Shown: in pieces, positions 1-12,606 of the stretch
Layout: each line of letters starts with the position of its first letter
Position numbering within the stretch: position 1 is the stretch's first letter
Assembly: GCF_010389155.1 (NCBI RefSeq)
Contig: NC_057768.1
Coordinates: forward strand, 11,220,501-11,284,500
DNA from: Erigeron canadensis
Lineage: Eukaryota > Streptophyta > Magnoliopsida > Asterales > Asteraceae
Direction: 5' to 3'
Length of the DNA stretch: 64,000 bases
Notes under the pieces: model-generated
Databases searched by the model: none
Seen by the model: the letters and a program-made list of their open reading frames with translations, nothing else
What the model was told of the DNA's origin: nothing
Translations under genes and position numbers: made by a program

Positions 1-415
1 GTACACTGGAGGGACACTCTAGTAAGTACCCAGATTGGACCATTCTGGTAATCCTCAAACACGCACATCAACTAATATAAACAAATGAGAGGGACACATT
101 TACAAAGCGACTGAAGTCACTTCAAACATGCACATCAACTTATCCAGTATTAATGAGAGGGACACATTTACAAGGTACTAGAAACATTTTCCAAAAAAAA
201 TTTGTCCATTGAGAAAATAAATTAATAAATTCCCCCTGAAACTTAGATAAAAAAAATGTGGTCTGAGTCTTTCCCCATGGAATGGTGATCCATAAATCTA
301 TCAATGCAAAGATAGTATCACAAAGGCGTTCGATAGCTTTATTGGTATAGATTTATAAATCTGGAATCAAAGAACCCTGCCAGTATCACAAAGGCGTTCA
401 TAACAAGGTTCTAGA
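1..415 (-). other. S1 post-pol spacer with repeated motif and PPT-like runs
   Basis: Non-coding DNA directly downstream of the S1 RNase H stop. It holds GAGAGGGACACATTTACA at two places about 75 bp apart (near 90-105 and 155-170), a third partial GAGGGACAC near position 8, and two purine runs on the minus strand (near 229-237, CAGGGGGAATTT, and near 270-278). The same spacer follows pol in S2 (17820-18219) and S5 (61430-61860). It normally leads to ORF3, which is outside the window here. Confidence 0.7.
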
Positions 416-3400
416 TTAAGGGTTTAACATTCCCAACTCACTGACAAGATTTTGAAAAGTTTTCTCATCCAAAGATTTTGTAAATATGTCAGCAAGTTGT
501 TTATCAGTGGGAATAAAGTGGATTTCAACATCATTTTTCATTACATGATCGCGAATAAAATGATACCTGACATCAATGTGTTTCGTCTTGGAGTGCATGA
601 CTGGATTGTTTGAGATAGCAATGGCACTGGTATTGTCACAAAAGATAGGGGTCTTTGAGTTCTTAATACCATAATCAAGCAACTAGTGCTTCATCCAGAG
701 TATCTGAGCACAACAACTGGCTGCAGACACATATTCTGCTTCAGTAGTGGATAAAGAGACTGAAGTTTGCTTCTTACTTGTCCAGCTCACCAGTTTGCCA
801 CCAAGGAAATGACATCCACCAGTAGTAGATTTCTTGTCTATCTTACAACCTGCATGATCTGAATCTGAATAACCCATTAGATCTAAGCCTGAGCCTTTGG
901 GATACCAAAGACCCAAACTGGGAGTACCCTTAAGGTACTTCAAAATGCGCTTTACAGCCGCCAGATGAGATTCTTTTGGGTTAGACTGATATCTGGCACA
1001 AAGACATGTTGCAAACATTATATCTGGTCTACTGGCAGTTAAATACATTAGTGAACCAATCATGCCTCTATAGGCAGTGGTGTTCATTGGCTTCCCATCA
1101 GGGTCTGAATCTATTGTTAAAGGTGCAGAAATTAGAGTTGAAGAATTCATTTTGAAGGTGAAGAATTCATATCGAATTTTTTAAAAATATCTCTAACATA
1201 TTTTTCTTGATTAATAAAAATACCATCACTGGTTTGTTTAATCTGGAGTCCAAGAAAAAATGTTAATTCACCCATCAAACTCTTTTCAAATTTTGAAGAC
1301 ATGATTTTCGAAAATTTCTTGCACAAAGATTCATCAGTAGAACCAAAAATAATATCATCAACATAAACTTGTACCAACAGAAGATTACCTCTTTCACGAA
1401 GAATAAATAAGGTATTGTCAATTGCACCTCTTTTGAAATCGTTTTCTGATAAGTGTTTGGTCAGAGTATCATACCAGGCTCGAGGGGCTTGTCTGAGGCC
1501 ATACAGTGCCTTGTCCAGACGATATACCCAATGTGAATGCTTTTCATCAATGAAGCCTGGAGGTTGCTTGACATAAATTCTTCTTCTAATTCTCCATTCA
1601 AAAATGCATTCTTTACGTCCATCTGGTAGACCTTGAACTTATGATGAACAACAAAGGCTAAAAACATTCTGATGGCTTCTAACCTTGCTACTGGTGCAAA
1701 TGATTCTTCAAAGTCAAGTTCTGTCTGGACGTACCCTTGTGCCACCAATCTGGCCTTATTTCTGATCGCATGACCACCTTCATCAACCTTATTCCTGAAG
1801 ACCCATCTGGTTCCAATTGGTTCTTTCTTGCGAACTGGAGGAGGAACCAGATTCCAAACTTTATTTCCTTCGAACTGGTGAAGCTCTTTTTGCATAGCTA
1901 TCACCCAACTTGGGTCATTCATTGCCTCGTCAATCTTCTTCGGTTCAATCAGTGATAAGAAGCTGACATATAAACATTGTTCACTGGAGGCACTTCTGGT
2001 CTGAACCCCTCTACTGGAGTCACCGATAATCTGGTTGATTGGGTGAGCTTTTGTCCACGTAGAGTATTGACCAGGATTGTTTCTTACAACACTATCAGTG
2101 CAAGAATTTAATTGATTTTCTGGAATGGGATCTTTCCAGACAACTTCAGCATCTTTATCAGAATCTATAAAATCACGATTTGCATCATGAAATTCTTTAT
2201 TTAAAGGCATTTCTTGAATTACTGGCTCAAAATCAATTGAATCTGATACTGGTGGTGTAGTACGAATATCTGATCCAATAACAAGTTCAGAGGGTAGTTT
2301 GAAACTTATTGAAGGATAAAATGAAGTATTACTGGGAGGTTTTTCAATTTGCACTGGTTCCAAGTCAGGATGACTGGAAACATCTTCAGATGAATCTTTA
2401 TTGTAGTTGATAGGATCAGATTCACCAAAGATAATTGGACTTTCTGGGGGAGAATTAAGGGTTGGCTTTTTATTGATTGCTTCATTTGACTCATCAAATG
2501 TGACATGAATTGACTCTTGGTCCTTTTCCAGTCTATTGTTGTAGACTCTGAAGGCTTTGCGAATGGCTGAATATCCTAAGAAATACCCTTCATCAGCTTT
2601 GGCATCAAATTTGCGTAACTGACTGGAGTCGTTCAGGATGTATAATGGACATCCAAAAACATGAAAATAACCAATATTTGGTTTTCTATTTCTTAATATT
2701 TCATAGGAGGTCTTCTTGTGTCTCTTCAGATATACTGAGCGATTTTGGTTGTGACAAGCAGTTGCAATTGCTTCAGCCCAGTACATTTTAGGAAGACCAG
2801 ATTCAACAAGCATACTCCTGGCAGCTTCTATCAGCGTTCTGTTCTTTCTTTCTACAACTCCATTCTGCTCTGGAGTGTGTGCTGATGAGAAATTCTGGGA
2901 GATGCCAGTGTCAGTGCAGAATTTCTCCAGAGTTGCATTCTGGAATTCTGTTCCATTATCACTTCTTAACTGACACACTTTTCGCTTATATTTGAGTTCA
3001 ATTTGCTTGATAAGAGCGATGACTTCAGCAGCAGTTTCATTCTTTGACCTTAGAAATATTACCCCACAATATCTGGAGTATTCATCAACAACTACCAGCG
3101 TATATTTCTTACCAGCACGAGTCTGAACATTCACTGGATCAAAAAGGTCCATATGAAGCATATGAAGAGGTTCAGATATGCTAAAATTTTGTTTTGTCTT
3201 GAAACTGGTGCGTTTCTGCTTACCCATCTCACATCCTGGACATGGGCTTTCCTTTTTGAAGGAGACAGAAGGTATCCCATCTGCAAGTTGTTTTCTGGAC
3301 AACTTTTTAATATTTTTGAAATTTAAAAGAGATAACCTTTTATGCCATAGCCAGTTTGTGTCTTCATCAGCCTTGGTATAGAAACACTGCACTGAAGGAG

Positions 3401-3767
3401 AGCTTTCCATATCCATCACGTACACATTCCCTTTTCTGGGAGCAATCAATACTACCTTCCAATCCTTATTAAATACGATGCCCTGAGAGATGTTAAATAA
3501 CACCTGGTAGCCACCATCACACAACTGGCTCACACTTATGAGGTTATATTTCAAGCCATTTACATAAGCCACTCGTCTGAATTTGACTTGACCATTATTC
3601 AGAACACCATATCCCCCAGTCTTTCCAGAACCATCATTTCCAAAAGTAATAGAGGGTCCGTCAGAAACCACGAACTCCTCCAGCATGGTCTTACATCCGG
3701 TCATTGTCCTTCCAGCAGCGCTATCAAGATACCAAATATATTTCTTTCGATCACCCTGCACATCCAC
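416..3767 (-). pseudogene. pol: S1 pol: protease, integrase, RT, RNase H (broken)
   Basis: Copia polyprotein remnant. From the N-terminal end: aspartic protease segment with [16 protein letters not shown]-pre-integrase zinc motif (WHKRL...CPGCEMGKQ), integrase core with the D,D,E acids visible in [15 protein letters not shown] and [11 protein letters not shown], a polar linker, then RT starting at [13 protein letters not shown] and RNase H ending in LVSELGMLNP. The first 768 codons (1461-3767) are open; one missing base in the RT just after NGELEEE shifts the frame. Later pieces lie at 1147-1377 ([10 protein letters not shown], the RT catalytic motif), 683-1150 and 416-682, the last two split by a TAG where S5 has a Gln codon. 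A small duplication of GAAGAATTCAT lies near 1140-1170. The protease has DSA where DSG is expected. Known family, non-functional copy. Confidence 0.93.
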
Positions 3768-3774
3768 CAGATTA

Positions 3775-6159
3775 TTAATTTAAAGGTTTGCAAACCCATC
3801 GACTGATGGGTTCTCTGGATCCACCAGGATAGATCCCGACTGGTATCTGGTTGATTTCACTTTCAAAAATAGTGGGTTTCTAAGTAAACACCATTGGAAC
3901 TGACAGTTTTGAAACCTTTTTCTTTTTCTTATCAACATATGTGCTCGATTTTTCTTTCTTTAAAAAAGGTTTTGTATTTTGTTTAGGGCCAGATGAAGTA
4001 CCCTCAAAATTGTTTATTCTTGCATTGCAATTTTGAACTAGACGAGCCAGTAGTTGAAACTGACTCTCCAGCCTTAACAAAATAGTTTCATCGGATGACA
4101 CCATAGCCTTTCCAGATGACTGTACTTTTGGCTTAGGTGGAGGAACGACATTCTTCTTTTTCTGAACCTGGGTTTCTTTAGAAGATGATTGAGGCAAAGG
4201 TTTATTCTGCTTAACCTTCTTGACTGGAGCATTCATCTAAGGAGCTCCAGTCTTAACCTCAGACAATTGAACAGGAGGAATAATACAAGTTTTGGGTGTT
4301 GTTGGTTCATCATAAATAGTGCTAGGTTTTAACACTTCAGGCAATCGGTCAACAACAGGTATTAATGCAGCAACATTGACATCACCCCCCAGATATGCAC
4401 GTTTTTGGGAGGGGTACTGGTTACGTGCAGCATCATATGGTTTCTTGGTCTCAAGCCATGACTGGATAACATGTTTTTCTTTTGTTAAAATATTTTCCAG
4501 TTCTTCTTTTTCTTGGATCAGTTGTTCAGTAACCAAAACTTGTGCTTTGAAAGCGAGTTCAATATCTTGCAAATCTTTTAACTTTGATTGTAAATTTGCC
4601 ATTTCATAAAAATTTGTTTCAAAATTGTTTGACATTTCTGAACGAACAGTTTCCACAAACATTAAATCAAATTTTGAAGCTTCTGTAATGTCCAATTTTA
4701 ATTCAGGATCAATTTCTTTGTCATAATCTATTACCTTCTTAATGACAATGTCCACCCATCTTCCAGATGTGACATCTTCTTTCACCAGATGCTCTTCATC
4801 AGCTAGAGCCATATAACAACAATCATCCTCTTCATCATCAACTAATGAGTCATCAGAGGGAACCCATTCTTTTTTAGCCACCATGCATTTATTATTATCT
4901 TTTTCTGCAGACATGAGAGCAATTTGAGCCTTAAGCTTTTTGTATTTTAATCTGTAGCTATCATCAGGCTTGTTATAGGAAGTTGATGGACCAGATTGTG
5001 AGACAAACTGAGTGGACTTGCACTCTTTCATGAAATGACCTTTTCTGCCACACTTAAAGCATGTTAGATTGGTCTTGTCAGTGGAAGAACTGGGTGCATT
5101 GTGTCCAGTGGGTCTGCTAGCTCTGGCTTTGAAACGGTTAAACGTTTTAGCCATCATAGCCATCAGATCATCACTATCAGTTTGATCATAATCTGGAGAG
5201 ATATTATTCATGACTCCAGAATCCATTAATTCAGACATCATCTTCTTCATCGAAAATACATTCTCGGAAGACATTAATGCTGCACATGGTGGTTCAGTAT
5301 GACTAACCACAGGGGAACTACTGGAAGCATGATTAATAGCATCTTTTTCTGCCTCAATTCTCTGGGCTTGATTTTCTTCAGTGAATCTGAAGGCTCCATA
5401 CAATGTTGACAGAGTATGGGAATGCAAGGTTTTACCTTGTCTCAAGACCACGATCATATGAAACCATTTAGATGGAAGAATATCACACAATTTTTCAAGA
5501 AGTATGTCCTTGTCTTTTTCTACCCTAAACCTTCTCAACTGGTTTATGATAGACATAAATCTGGTGTAGGTACCAGTTAATGATTCATTGGGTAGGGCAA
5601 AAAATGACTCGTACTTCTTATTCAAAGCCACTTTCCTGGTAACAATAGTATCATCACCACCTTCATACTGGTTCACTAGTTCACCCCACATGCTTTTAGT
5701 ACTCGGAGAAAGCACTAGTGTGGGAACAAGAGCTTCAGGAACGACCCCAAGGATCATGACTTTTAAGGTAGTGTCAATTTTGACCAGTCTCCTTTCCTCT
5801 TCAGACTAGTGTTCCTCCCTCTTTTCCCTTCCAGATCTTGCTCCAGTTGGATCAACAAGTGGATTGAGAGGACTTCTAGGAATATAGGGTCCTTCATTTA
5901 AAATTTTAAGCATATTCCTCTCAATACCTGTAACATGTAATAACATCCTAGCTTTCCACATGCCAAATTCATCACCATTCCCACTGAATTTGGGAACAGG
6001 ATTGTTTGAGTAGTGCACATGCACATGTAGAGAAGCAGGAATAAAAGGTGGTGGTGGTGGATTATTGTTAACATGGTCATTAGTCTGTTCAAATTCATTT
6101 ATGGGTTGAGGTCCAGCGTTTAAAGGGTTTCCTTGTGTATTCTCTGGGTTGGCCATCAA
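3775..6159 (-). pseudogene. gag: S1 gag (three in-frame stops)
   Basis: Copia gag, starting MMANPENTQGNPLN at 6159; the second Met aligns with the start of S5 gag. It has a Pro/Asn-rich head, the UBN2-type capsid region (FSGNGDEFGMWKARM ... LCDILPSKW), one intact CCHC zinc knuckle (CFKCGRKGHFMKEC, near 5030-5065), then an acidic and coiled-coil region and a Lys-rich basic tail. One frame is kept throughout, interrupted by stops at 5806-5808 (a Trp codon in S5), 4237-4239 (Gln in S5) and 3880-3882 (Glu in S5), and ends in TAA TAA at 3772-3777. Pol begins in a different frame right after. Would package element RNA in virus-like particles if intact. Confidence 0.92.
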
Positions 6160-6190
6160 GAAAATGCAGATCTAGGCAAGTATGTTAGCC

Positions 6191-7163
6191 TCACTCGATG
6201 GTTTAACCCACAAGTGTAGAATACAACAAGTCAAGTAATCACTAGATAGGACTAGTATGAAACGTCAAGTAATCACTAGATTGGACTAGTATTACGATAA
6301 ATATAAATGCAAGAATATATATAACGTAATACGTACTTAAGCAATATAAAGATAAGCAAGTAAAGTAAATGGTGAGACACTATGTAATTTTCAAGTGTAT
6401 TTTATTTATTGATATTAAATAAAATACAAGGTTGTTGTGGAACAAGATATTACAAAGTAAGTATCTAAGCAACATATGAATTACAAGTGATCTAATTTTG
6501 CTAAATAAACTCCTTGATCGAAATACTTAAAGTTGTGAAGTATAACTGTTTAGATCGAGAGTATTTAAGCAAAGGCACCAAATTGCACAAGTATGTAATT
6601 TGGACGAGGAAGTGACTTGGTATTTATAGGCAAAAAGAATAAATATAATATTTTTTTTGCCGTACAAATATGGTTACATGTATTTAAGGAAATTACTTTA
6701 ATTCCTTAAATGCATTGATTAAAGTACAAGAATAAAGTCACATGATAGTGACTTGTCTTCTAATTAACCAACCACCTTTACATGCGTGTAAGCTTTTAAC
6801 AAAGGACAAATAGATTGTCCGGGTAAAAACATGTAAAGGCATAAAGTCAATTCCTCGTAATCAGTGTTCAGACTTGTAAGGTCTAGAACACTGATAAGGA
6901 CTCCAGTCAGGAGATTTGGTAAGTCTTCCCATTAGCTCCGCTATTTGTCAGACTTCTTTCTTCAGACTTCAGTCATCAACTTCAGTGAGAATGTTCTTCA
7001 GTAGAAAGATCTTGACTGGAGTGAAGTCCAGTGAACAAATCTGGTGGAATCCAGATTCCTGTACAAGTAAGTTGTTCACTGGTCTTTACATAATTTCTGG
7101 ACAAATCTTCAGAGGGCTCCAATAGTCACGTCTGGAGCGAGTCCAGTAAATCTGGACCTAACA
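6191..7163 (-). repeat. S1 5' LTR
   Basis: Minus-strand LTR beginning TGTTAGGTCCAGATTTACTG at 7163 and matching the S5 LTR (54899-55852) and S2 LTR (9053-10005). TATAAATA lies at 6621-6628 and an AATAAA-rich U3/R part near 6405-6425. The last 12 or so bases of the LTR together with the adjoining PBS are missing: where S5 has about 30 bases including TGGTATCAGAGC, S1 joins GTTAGCC directly to TCACTCGATGG at 6190/6191. Confidence 0.9.
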
Positions 7164-7210
7164 AGTAAGTTTATATAACTGTTAATATATATCATAAATA
7201 TTATTATTGT

Positions 7211-7393
7211 TTACTTTCTCTTTCTCGACACACTATCTCTCTTTTCAAGATTCCGGTCACCACCCACACCGCCGGACTCTCTATCTCCACTGACATTGTC
7301 ACTCTTTTCACGCTCTATCGACTCTCTCTCCCTCTCTCTATCCCTCCCCCTTTTCTGATTGTGGCGACTCTCACTTCTACTGTTTTGGACCAT
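7211..7393 (-). CDS. Possible host-gene first exon, Arg/Glu/Ser-rich
   Basis: A 60-codon open frame starting with an ATG at 7393: MVQNSRSESRHNQKRGRD, followed by a charged RERERE, KREK and RKRK-rich stretch. The composition resembles the disordered N-terminus of plant splicing-related proteins, but there is no diagnostic domain. Upstream (7394-7700 on the minus strand) lies 5'-UTR-like DNA unlike any of the repeats. The frame ends in TAA inside AAAGTAAAC, which might instead be a splice donor. S1 inserted only about 50 bp beyond the frame, so any gene would be separated from its remaining exons. It may also be chance coding in GA-rich DNA. Confidence 0.25.
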   Translation of the reverse strand: MVQNSRSESRHNQKRGRDRERERESIEREKSDNVSGDRESGGVGGDRNLEKRDSVSRKRK

Positions 7394-7968
7394 TGGCGAT
7401 CGGAAAGAATTTCTACCCCGATTCTTTGAGTTAGAACTTGAGATTGGTACCCAAATGCTCAGAATCTACGTCCCTACAAACCCTGACTAAAAGAAAACCT
7501 CGATCTAGCCTTCGTCGGAAAACCTAACAATTAGTCGGAAAAAGTATTTTCGTAATTCTCTTGCGTTTGTTAAAGTTCAAATATACGAAACTGGTTGTAA
7601 TCGATTCACATTTCAATCGTGTACAAACCCTTTCCAATTTTACATTCCAGTTATCTCATCAGAAAGGCGAACCTCCAGAAAGGCGAACCGTCAAAAAAAC
7701 GAACCGGTGGTGAAGGGGTTAGTAGAAATACAGATTGAAATATATATAGATTTCTATATGTTTATATGTATATTGATGTTTGAAAATTTCCAAACTCTGA
7801 TTTTGTGGAATAAATAAAATTGGGTTGGACAAAAAAAAGGGAAAAATGGTTGACTTGAAAATTTGGAAAGAACAGTGGAGGGTGAAGATGATGATGACGA
7901 GAAAATGGTAGGAGAAATAATGGTTTTGCCGGAAATGTTTTCGAGAAACATGGTGTAGCCAGAAAAGT
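7394..7968. other. Non-repeat DNA without a supported gene
   Basis: About 575 bp with no similarity to the other parts of the window. It holds a short triplicated GAACC motif near 7667-7705 (GAAAGGCGAACC twice, then AAACGAACC) and AT-rich stretches near 7735-7775. It could be promoter and 5' leader of the Arg/Glu-rich frame at 7211-7393 on the minus strand, or unrelated spacer. I see no protein domain here. Confidence 0.4.
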
Positions 7969-8614
7969 TATAAGTCCCAACTCAAGAGATGGTACAAACT
8001 GAAGACACCTCTATGTCAATGGTGAGATTACTTTTCAATATAAACACTGAACTAGAAATGACCAGTTGCAGTGAGTGTATACCAAGTTACTGGTTAGATT
8101 ACTTATAAGGTGACAATAATAAGTAAATGACAATGCAATAAGTAAATACTTGTAAAGTATATAGGTGAGATGATATGTATTTTTCAAGTGTATTTTATTT
8201 ATTGACTTTAAATAAAATACAACGTTGCCGCGGAACCAAGATAATACAAAAATTTAAATATTCTAACAATCTATGAAATATAATTGATCTAATACTTGGA
8301 AATTCTCTTAAACAATCGAAACACTTAAAGTTGTGAAATGTTCCTTTTTGTGATTGATAAAATATTGCACAAGTTCACCAATAGTATGCAAAGTCTGATT
8401 ATGCAAAGGTTGTTTCTTGGTTGTGCAAAAACCGCTATTTATAGGCAAAGTTGGTATTGGGTTTTCAACTTTACCGTACAAATATGGTTGAGAGCATTTA
8501 AGAAAGTCATTTGACATGCTTGATAAAGTAAGACATAAAGCTACTTTATCAACCTGGTTTATGCATTTTTGTACTATAATCAAAAACAATTATTATTGTC
8601 CAGATAAAGGTACA
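7969..8614 (-). repeat. LTR fragment related to the solo LTR at 37455-38251
   Basis: Shares the series ACTGAAGACACCTCTATGTC, GTGTATTTTATTTATTGA, ACCGTACAAATATGG and ATTGTCC in the same order and spacing as the solo LTR, diverged by substitutions and indels. It covers the 3' two-thirds of that LTR (minus strand) and stops abruptly near 8614, missing the TGTTAGGTCC end. A Sirevirus-family relic. Confidence 0.75.
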
Positions 8615-9052
8615 TGTAACATCCTAAACTTTTCTATCATTCTTTGACTTTGACCGTTAGTTGACTTTGACACCGCTAGTTGCTTAAATGCTTGAGTAAT
8701 TAACTATTGATGTTTGAATGATAAATGTAATACTTGAACTAGTTACTAATGGTAATAAGATGTTATTATAGTTGTCGGATACTAATTAAGGTGCTCTATC
8801 GGTCGTTTGAGTTCCCGGTTTATTAGTTTGAGCCTTAACTGTCGTTAGATTTAAGTTAAGGGCACTTTCGTAATTGTGAAAGGGAGTGGACGGTTTTGAG
8901 GGGGATTAGGCAGCCCTAATCCCGAAATTTTTCCAGAATTAAGTGTGTGTAATTGAAGGTATGCCTCCCTTTGTCTTCCTTGCTCAATTCCTTTGATTTC
9001 GGGTTGAATCAGAGTGATTAAACGCTTGTAGATCGAATCTCTAATCATCTTT
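8615..9052 (+). repeat. Probable Ty3/Gypsy chromovirus LTR fragment
   Basis: Begins TGTAACATCC, a common start of Tekay/Del-type chromovirus LTRs, followed by the TTGACTTTGAC-type repeats and the phrase GGGCACTTTCGTAATTGTGAA also typical of such LTRs. It is cut at 9052 by the S2 LTR. No second end or coding part is visible, so the family call is tentative. Confidence 0.4.
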
Positions 9053-10005
9053 TGTGAAATCCCTTACTTGATGGTTTAACCCACAAGTGTAGAATACGAC
9101 AAGTCAAATAAGCACTAGATTGGACTAGTATTACAATAAATATAAATGCAAGAATATATATAAAGTAATACGTAACTTAAGCAATATAAAGATAAGCAAG
9201 TAAAGTAAATGGTGAGACACAATGTAAATTTCAAGTGTATTTTATTTATTGATATTAAATAAAATACAAGGTTGTTGTGGAACTAAGATATTACAAAGTA
9301 AGTATCTAAACAACGTTATGAATTACAAGTGATCTAATATTTGCTAAAAAAACTCTTTTGATCGAAATACTTAAAGTTGTGAAGTAACTGTTTAGATCGA
9401 GAGTATCTGAGCAAAGACACCAAATCGCAAAAGTGTAATTTGGACGAGGGAAATGACTTGGTATTTATAGGCAAAAAGAATGAATATAATATTATTTTTG
9501 CCGTACAAATATGGCTGCATGCATTTAAGGAAACTACTTTAATTCCTTAAATGCATTGGTTAAAGTACAAGAATAAAGTCACTTGATAGTGACTTGTCTT
9601 CTAATTAACCAACCACCTTTACATGCGTGTAAGGCTTTTAACAAAGGACAAATGGATTGTCCGGGTAAAGGCATGTAAAGGCATAAAGTCAATTCCTCGT
9701 AATCAGTGTTCAGACTTGTAAGGTCTAGAACACTGTCAAGGACTCCAGTCAGGAGATCTGGTAAGTATGCCAGTGAGCTCCGCTATTTGTCAGACTTCTT
9801 CCTTCAGACTTCAATCTTCGACTTCAGTGAGAATGTTCTTCAGTGGAAAGATCTTGACTGGAGTGAAGTCCAGTGAACCAATCTGGTGGAATCCAGATTC
9901 CTGTACAAGTAAATAACTCACTGGTCTTCACATAATTTCTGGACAAATCTTCAGAGGGCTCCAGTAGTCACGTCTGGAGCGAGTCCAGTAAATCTGGACC
10001 GAACA
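9053..10005 (-). repeat. S2 3' LTR
   Basis: 953 bp, minus strand, starting TGTTCGGTCCAGATTTACTG at 10005 and ending with TTTCACA at 9053, so TG...CA ends. TATAAATA at 9462-9469. Colinear with the S1 and S5 LTRs. The second base block differs (TGTTCGG instead of TGTTAGG). It interrupts the chromovirus-like LTR on its left. Confidence 0.93.
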
Positions 10006-10019
10006 AGTTCCCCATATTT
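10006..10019 (-). other. S2 polypurine tract
   Basis: Minus-strand AAATATGGGGAACT immediately before the TG start of the 3' LTR. This is the expected position for the plus-strand primer in reverse transcription. Confidence 0.8.
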
Positions 10020-10289
10020 GTTTAGAAATTATGCAAGGATTTTCAAGCTATTATCTATACAAGTTTGTGCTTGAAAAATCCTTGAAAATTTGACTAAGTC
10101 TAATTTTGAAATACTGGAGAGCCACTTTATAGATCATCAGTGTTCCCAGTTTATACATTTTAATTACTAGACTTAATACTGATCAAATACTTGTGAAAAA
10201 TAAAGCTTGGAACTTATATTTACAGACATCAACTGGTGACAAGTTACAACTTTATAAAATAAGTACAATTATAAGTAAATGATAGAGAT
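10020..10289 (-). other. S2 spacer between ORF3 and the 3' polypurine tract
   Basis: 270 bp of AT-rich non-coding DNA between the ORF3 stop and the PPT; nothing else seen. Confidence 0.6.
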
Positions 10290-12200
10290 TCAGGCCCTTC
10301 TTTTTTCAGCATGCCCAGATGGCTCTTCTGTGGCCTTCCTCTTTGAACCTGGAGATGGTGGTGTAGTTAGTGCGATCCTTAGGTCCAACTCCATCTCCAT
10401 CAGTTCCTTCCTCATCCATTCCTTGCCAATCCTCTTCATAAAATATTTTACATCTTGGGAAACATCTTTACCTCTGTAGGAAAGGCCAATCTCTTTAAGT
10501 TCTGACCAACTAAATGCCCTGACTGACGTATTATTTCTTTCATTAGTAAAGTTCCCTTCTCTGAAGATGGATCTCAGCTCCCAGTATTGGTCGGACATCA
10601 GCTCTGAATCTTGATAAATGCTCGTACTTTTCTTTTGTCTGAGCCTTCTTTACCATATCATCAACTTCCCTGGACACTTTTCTTTGCTCAGCAGCTTGTT
10701 GAACTTTTGCTTTGTTAATTCTTTCTGAAGTGTTCAAGGGAATGAAGGTGCTAAGATTTGCATCTCTGGTAGCTTTTGTTTGTCTGGCTGGTGCCTTGGG
10801 TAATCCCTTGATTTTCTTCCTATATTCATTTTCCAGAGCAGTAGCATTTCTCCTTATTTGATCCTAGACTGCTTTCAATTTTTCTTTTCTCTGGGCAATG
10901 AGATCCAGTATGCTCACACCATAAATTTTAGCATCATATACTTGTTCTTCTTGGGATACATGGATTGAATATGAACATCATCCAAAGCATCCAGACATTT
11001 CTTAAGTCTGGGATCATCCTTCATCTTTTTATATACTTCAATATGAATGCCTAACCTGACAGCATTATAAGAATCCAGAGTCCCATGATTGGCCATATCT
11101 AACTTGTGAGCAATCAAGTCATCCTTCATATTTTTCTTGAAAATTTCAATTAAGATGCACTCTTGCTCCAGTCTTTTTGCCTTGGCCTCATCAGCAGGTA
11201 CAAGCTCTTCTTCTGCTTCTTCAGTTTCTTCTCCAGACACCTCATGCTTTCGTCTGACCCTTTTTAGTGTAGTAGCGATGTCTGGGAAGTCTTCAAATAC
11301 TGGCTCACTGGCATCAGTACCAGCAGCCTCTTTATCAATCTGAACACTACCTTCAGTACCAGTGACCTCTTGAGCTTGTTGTGCACTGGCATCAGTACCA
11401 GGCACATTTGTTCCAACCACCTTCTTCCAAACTTCGATTTTTCTTTGAAGATCACTAGATTTTTCCCACTTGGAATGATCTCCAGTTTGGGACGAGAGAT
11501 GATTCCATATCTGGTCAATGGTATGTCTATCTGAAGATCCGAAGGTTCTGTCGGCTACTGGAGTTATAGTATTGACAGTTTTTCGTAAAGCCACAACTTC
11601 TTTCTTAACAATTTCCAGTTATTGTGGAAAATGTTTGGGCAACTCTCCTTCGAACATTCTGACCACTTGTGGCAACAACCCATCTTGTAGATTTCTCAAA
11701 ATAGACCCGGAAATCTCTTCAGTGATTTCCTTCAGCATATCACCTCTAAATCTTTGTACAACTGCATTACTAATACTGCTGACAACAAAAGTCTGGTCAA
11801 GGGTTGGCCTGCTTGCCAGATTGCTTATTCTGGTGGTCAAATTCTGAACCTCACCAGTCAGACTTGCCAAAGGTTAAACAATTTCGGCTTTGAGGGCAGT
11901 CTGGACTGATGTCACCATATCCTCCTTTAATTCCTGGACTGCAACTTGTATAAATTCAGAATTTTTATTTGTTGCCACTACAAGTTCATCCAGTTTCTCG
12001 AAGACCATCTTCTCATTCCCAACAAAAACATCTATTTCTGACTTCATAGAATTGGAAATTAAGGATTTAAAGTCGATGACAACTGAGAAGATGTCTGGAG
12101 GGATCTCTCTAGGTCCGCCACCTTATAAAAAAGGCCTTGGACCTCGGTGGAAGAAGAAATGGAGAGACCACCGGAAGGATTGGTGATTCTGGTGAGGGAA

Positions 12201-12604
12201 TGATGACACACCCTGCCTGAGTCACGAAGCATGTCATGAAGGTCGCGCGTAACAAAGGACGCACGAAAGATTAAAAAGGATAAGAATTGTTTCCCTACAA
12301 AATAGAGATTTGTTCTTATCAAAAGGCCGACATTTATGGAAATAATATCCCTTGGAGAAAACCCTAAATCTTGGCCTATTTCCCAAGCCTAAGACGTTCA
12401 TATAAAAGAGACGTGATGAGGCGCCATTTCGGAGAGAACACACCCTCGACATAACCAATCAGATCCTTGGAATGCTCAAACAAGATATACACATACATCA
12501 ATTGGCGTAAAGAGATTCACTCTACCTTTGGGGAATCGCCAACAAACAAACAAAGATACCCATCATCCCCCTTCTAAACCTAATCTCGGTTTGGTGTACA
12601 AATA
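12201..12604 (+). repeat. Tat element 5' LTR
   Basis: 404 bp from TGATGACACACC to GTACAAATA; TATAAAAG at 12401-12408. The final TA matches the CA end of the 3' copy with one substitution. Repeated at 15246-15493. Confidence 0.92.
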
Positions 12605-12606
12605 TT

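Larger units (their letters stand above)
1..7163 (-). mobile_element. S1: Sirevirus-like Ty1/Copia retrotransposon, right part
   Basis: Reads on the minus strand from a 5' LTR (6191-7163) through gag (3775-6159), pol (416-3767) and the start of the post-pol spacer (1-415). Its ORF3 and 3' LTR would lie left of the window. The order gag, protease, integrase, RT, RNase H is that of Ty1/Copia. Collinear with S5 on the plus strand at high identity and with S2, so all three are one family. It has in-frame stops, frameshifts and a deleted PBS, so it is a dead copy. Immediately right of the LTR the sequence changes to non-repeat DNA; the 5-bp target duplication cannot be checked because the other end is not visible. 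Confidence 0.93.

Noticed and set aside
7754..7980. Two overlapping minus-strand frames rich in Ser, Phe and Pro
   Set aside because: Low complexity, overlapping in different frames, and extending into an LTR fragment; no recognisable transit peptide or domain.
8851..9048. 65-codon minus-strand frame
   Set aside because: Lies within a probable chromovirus LTR fragment and shows no domain.
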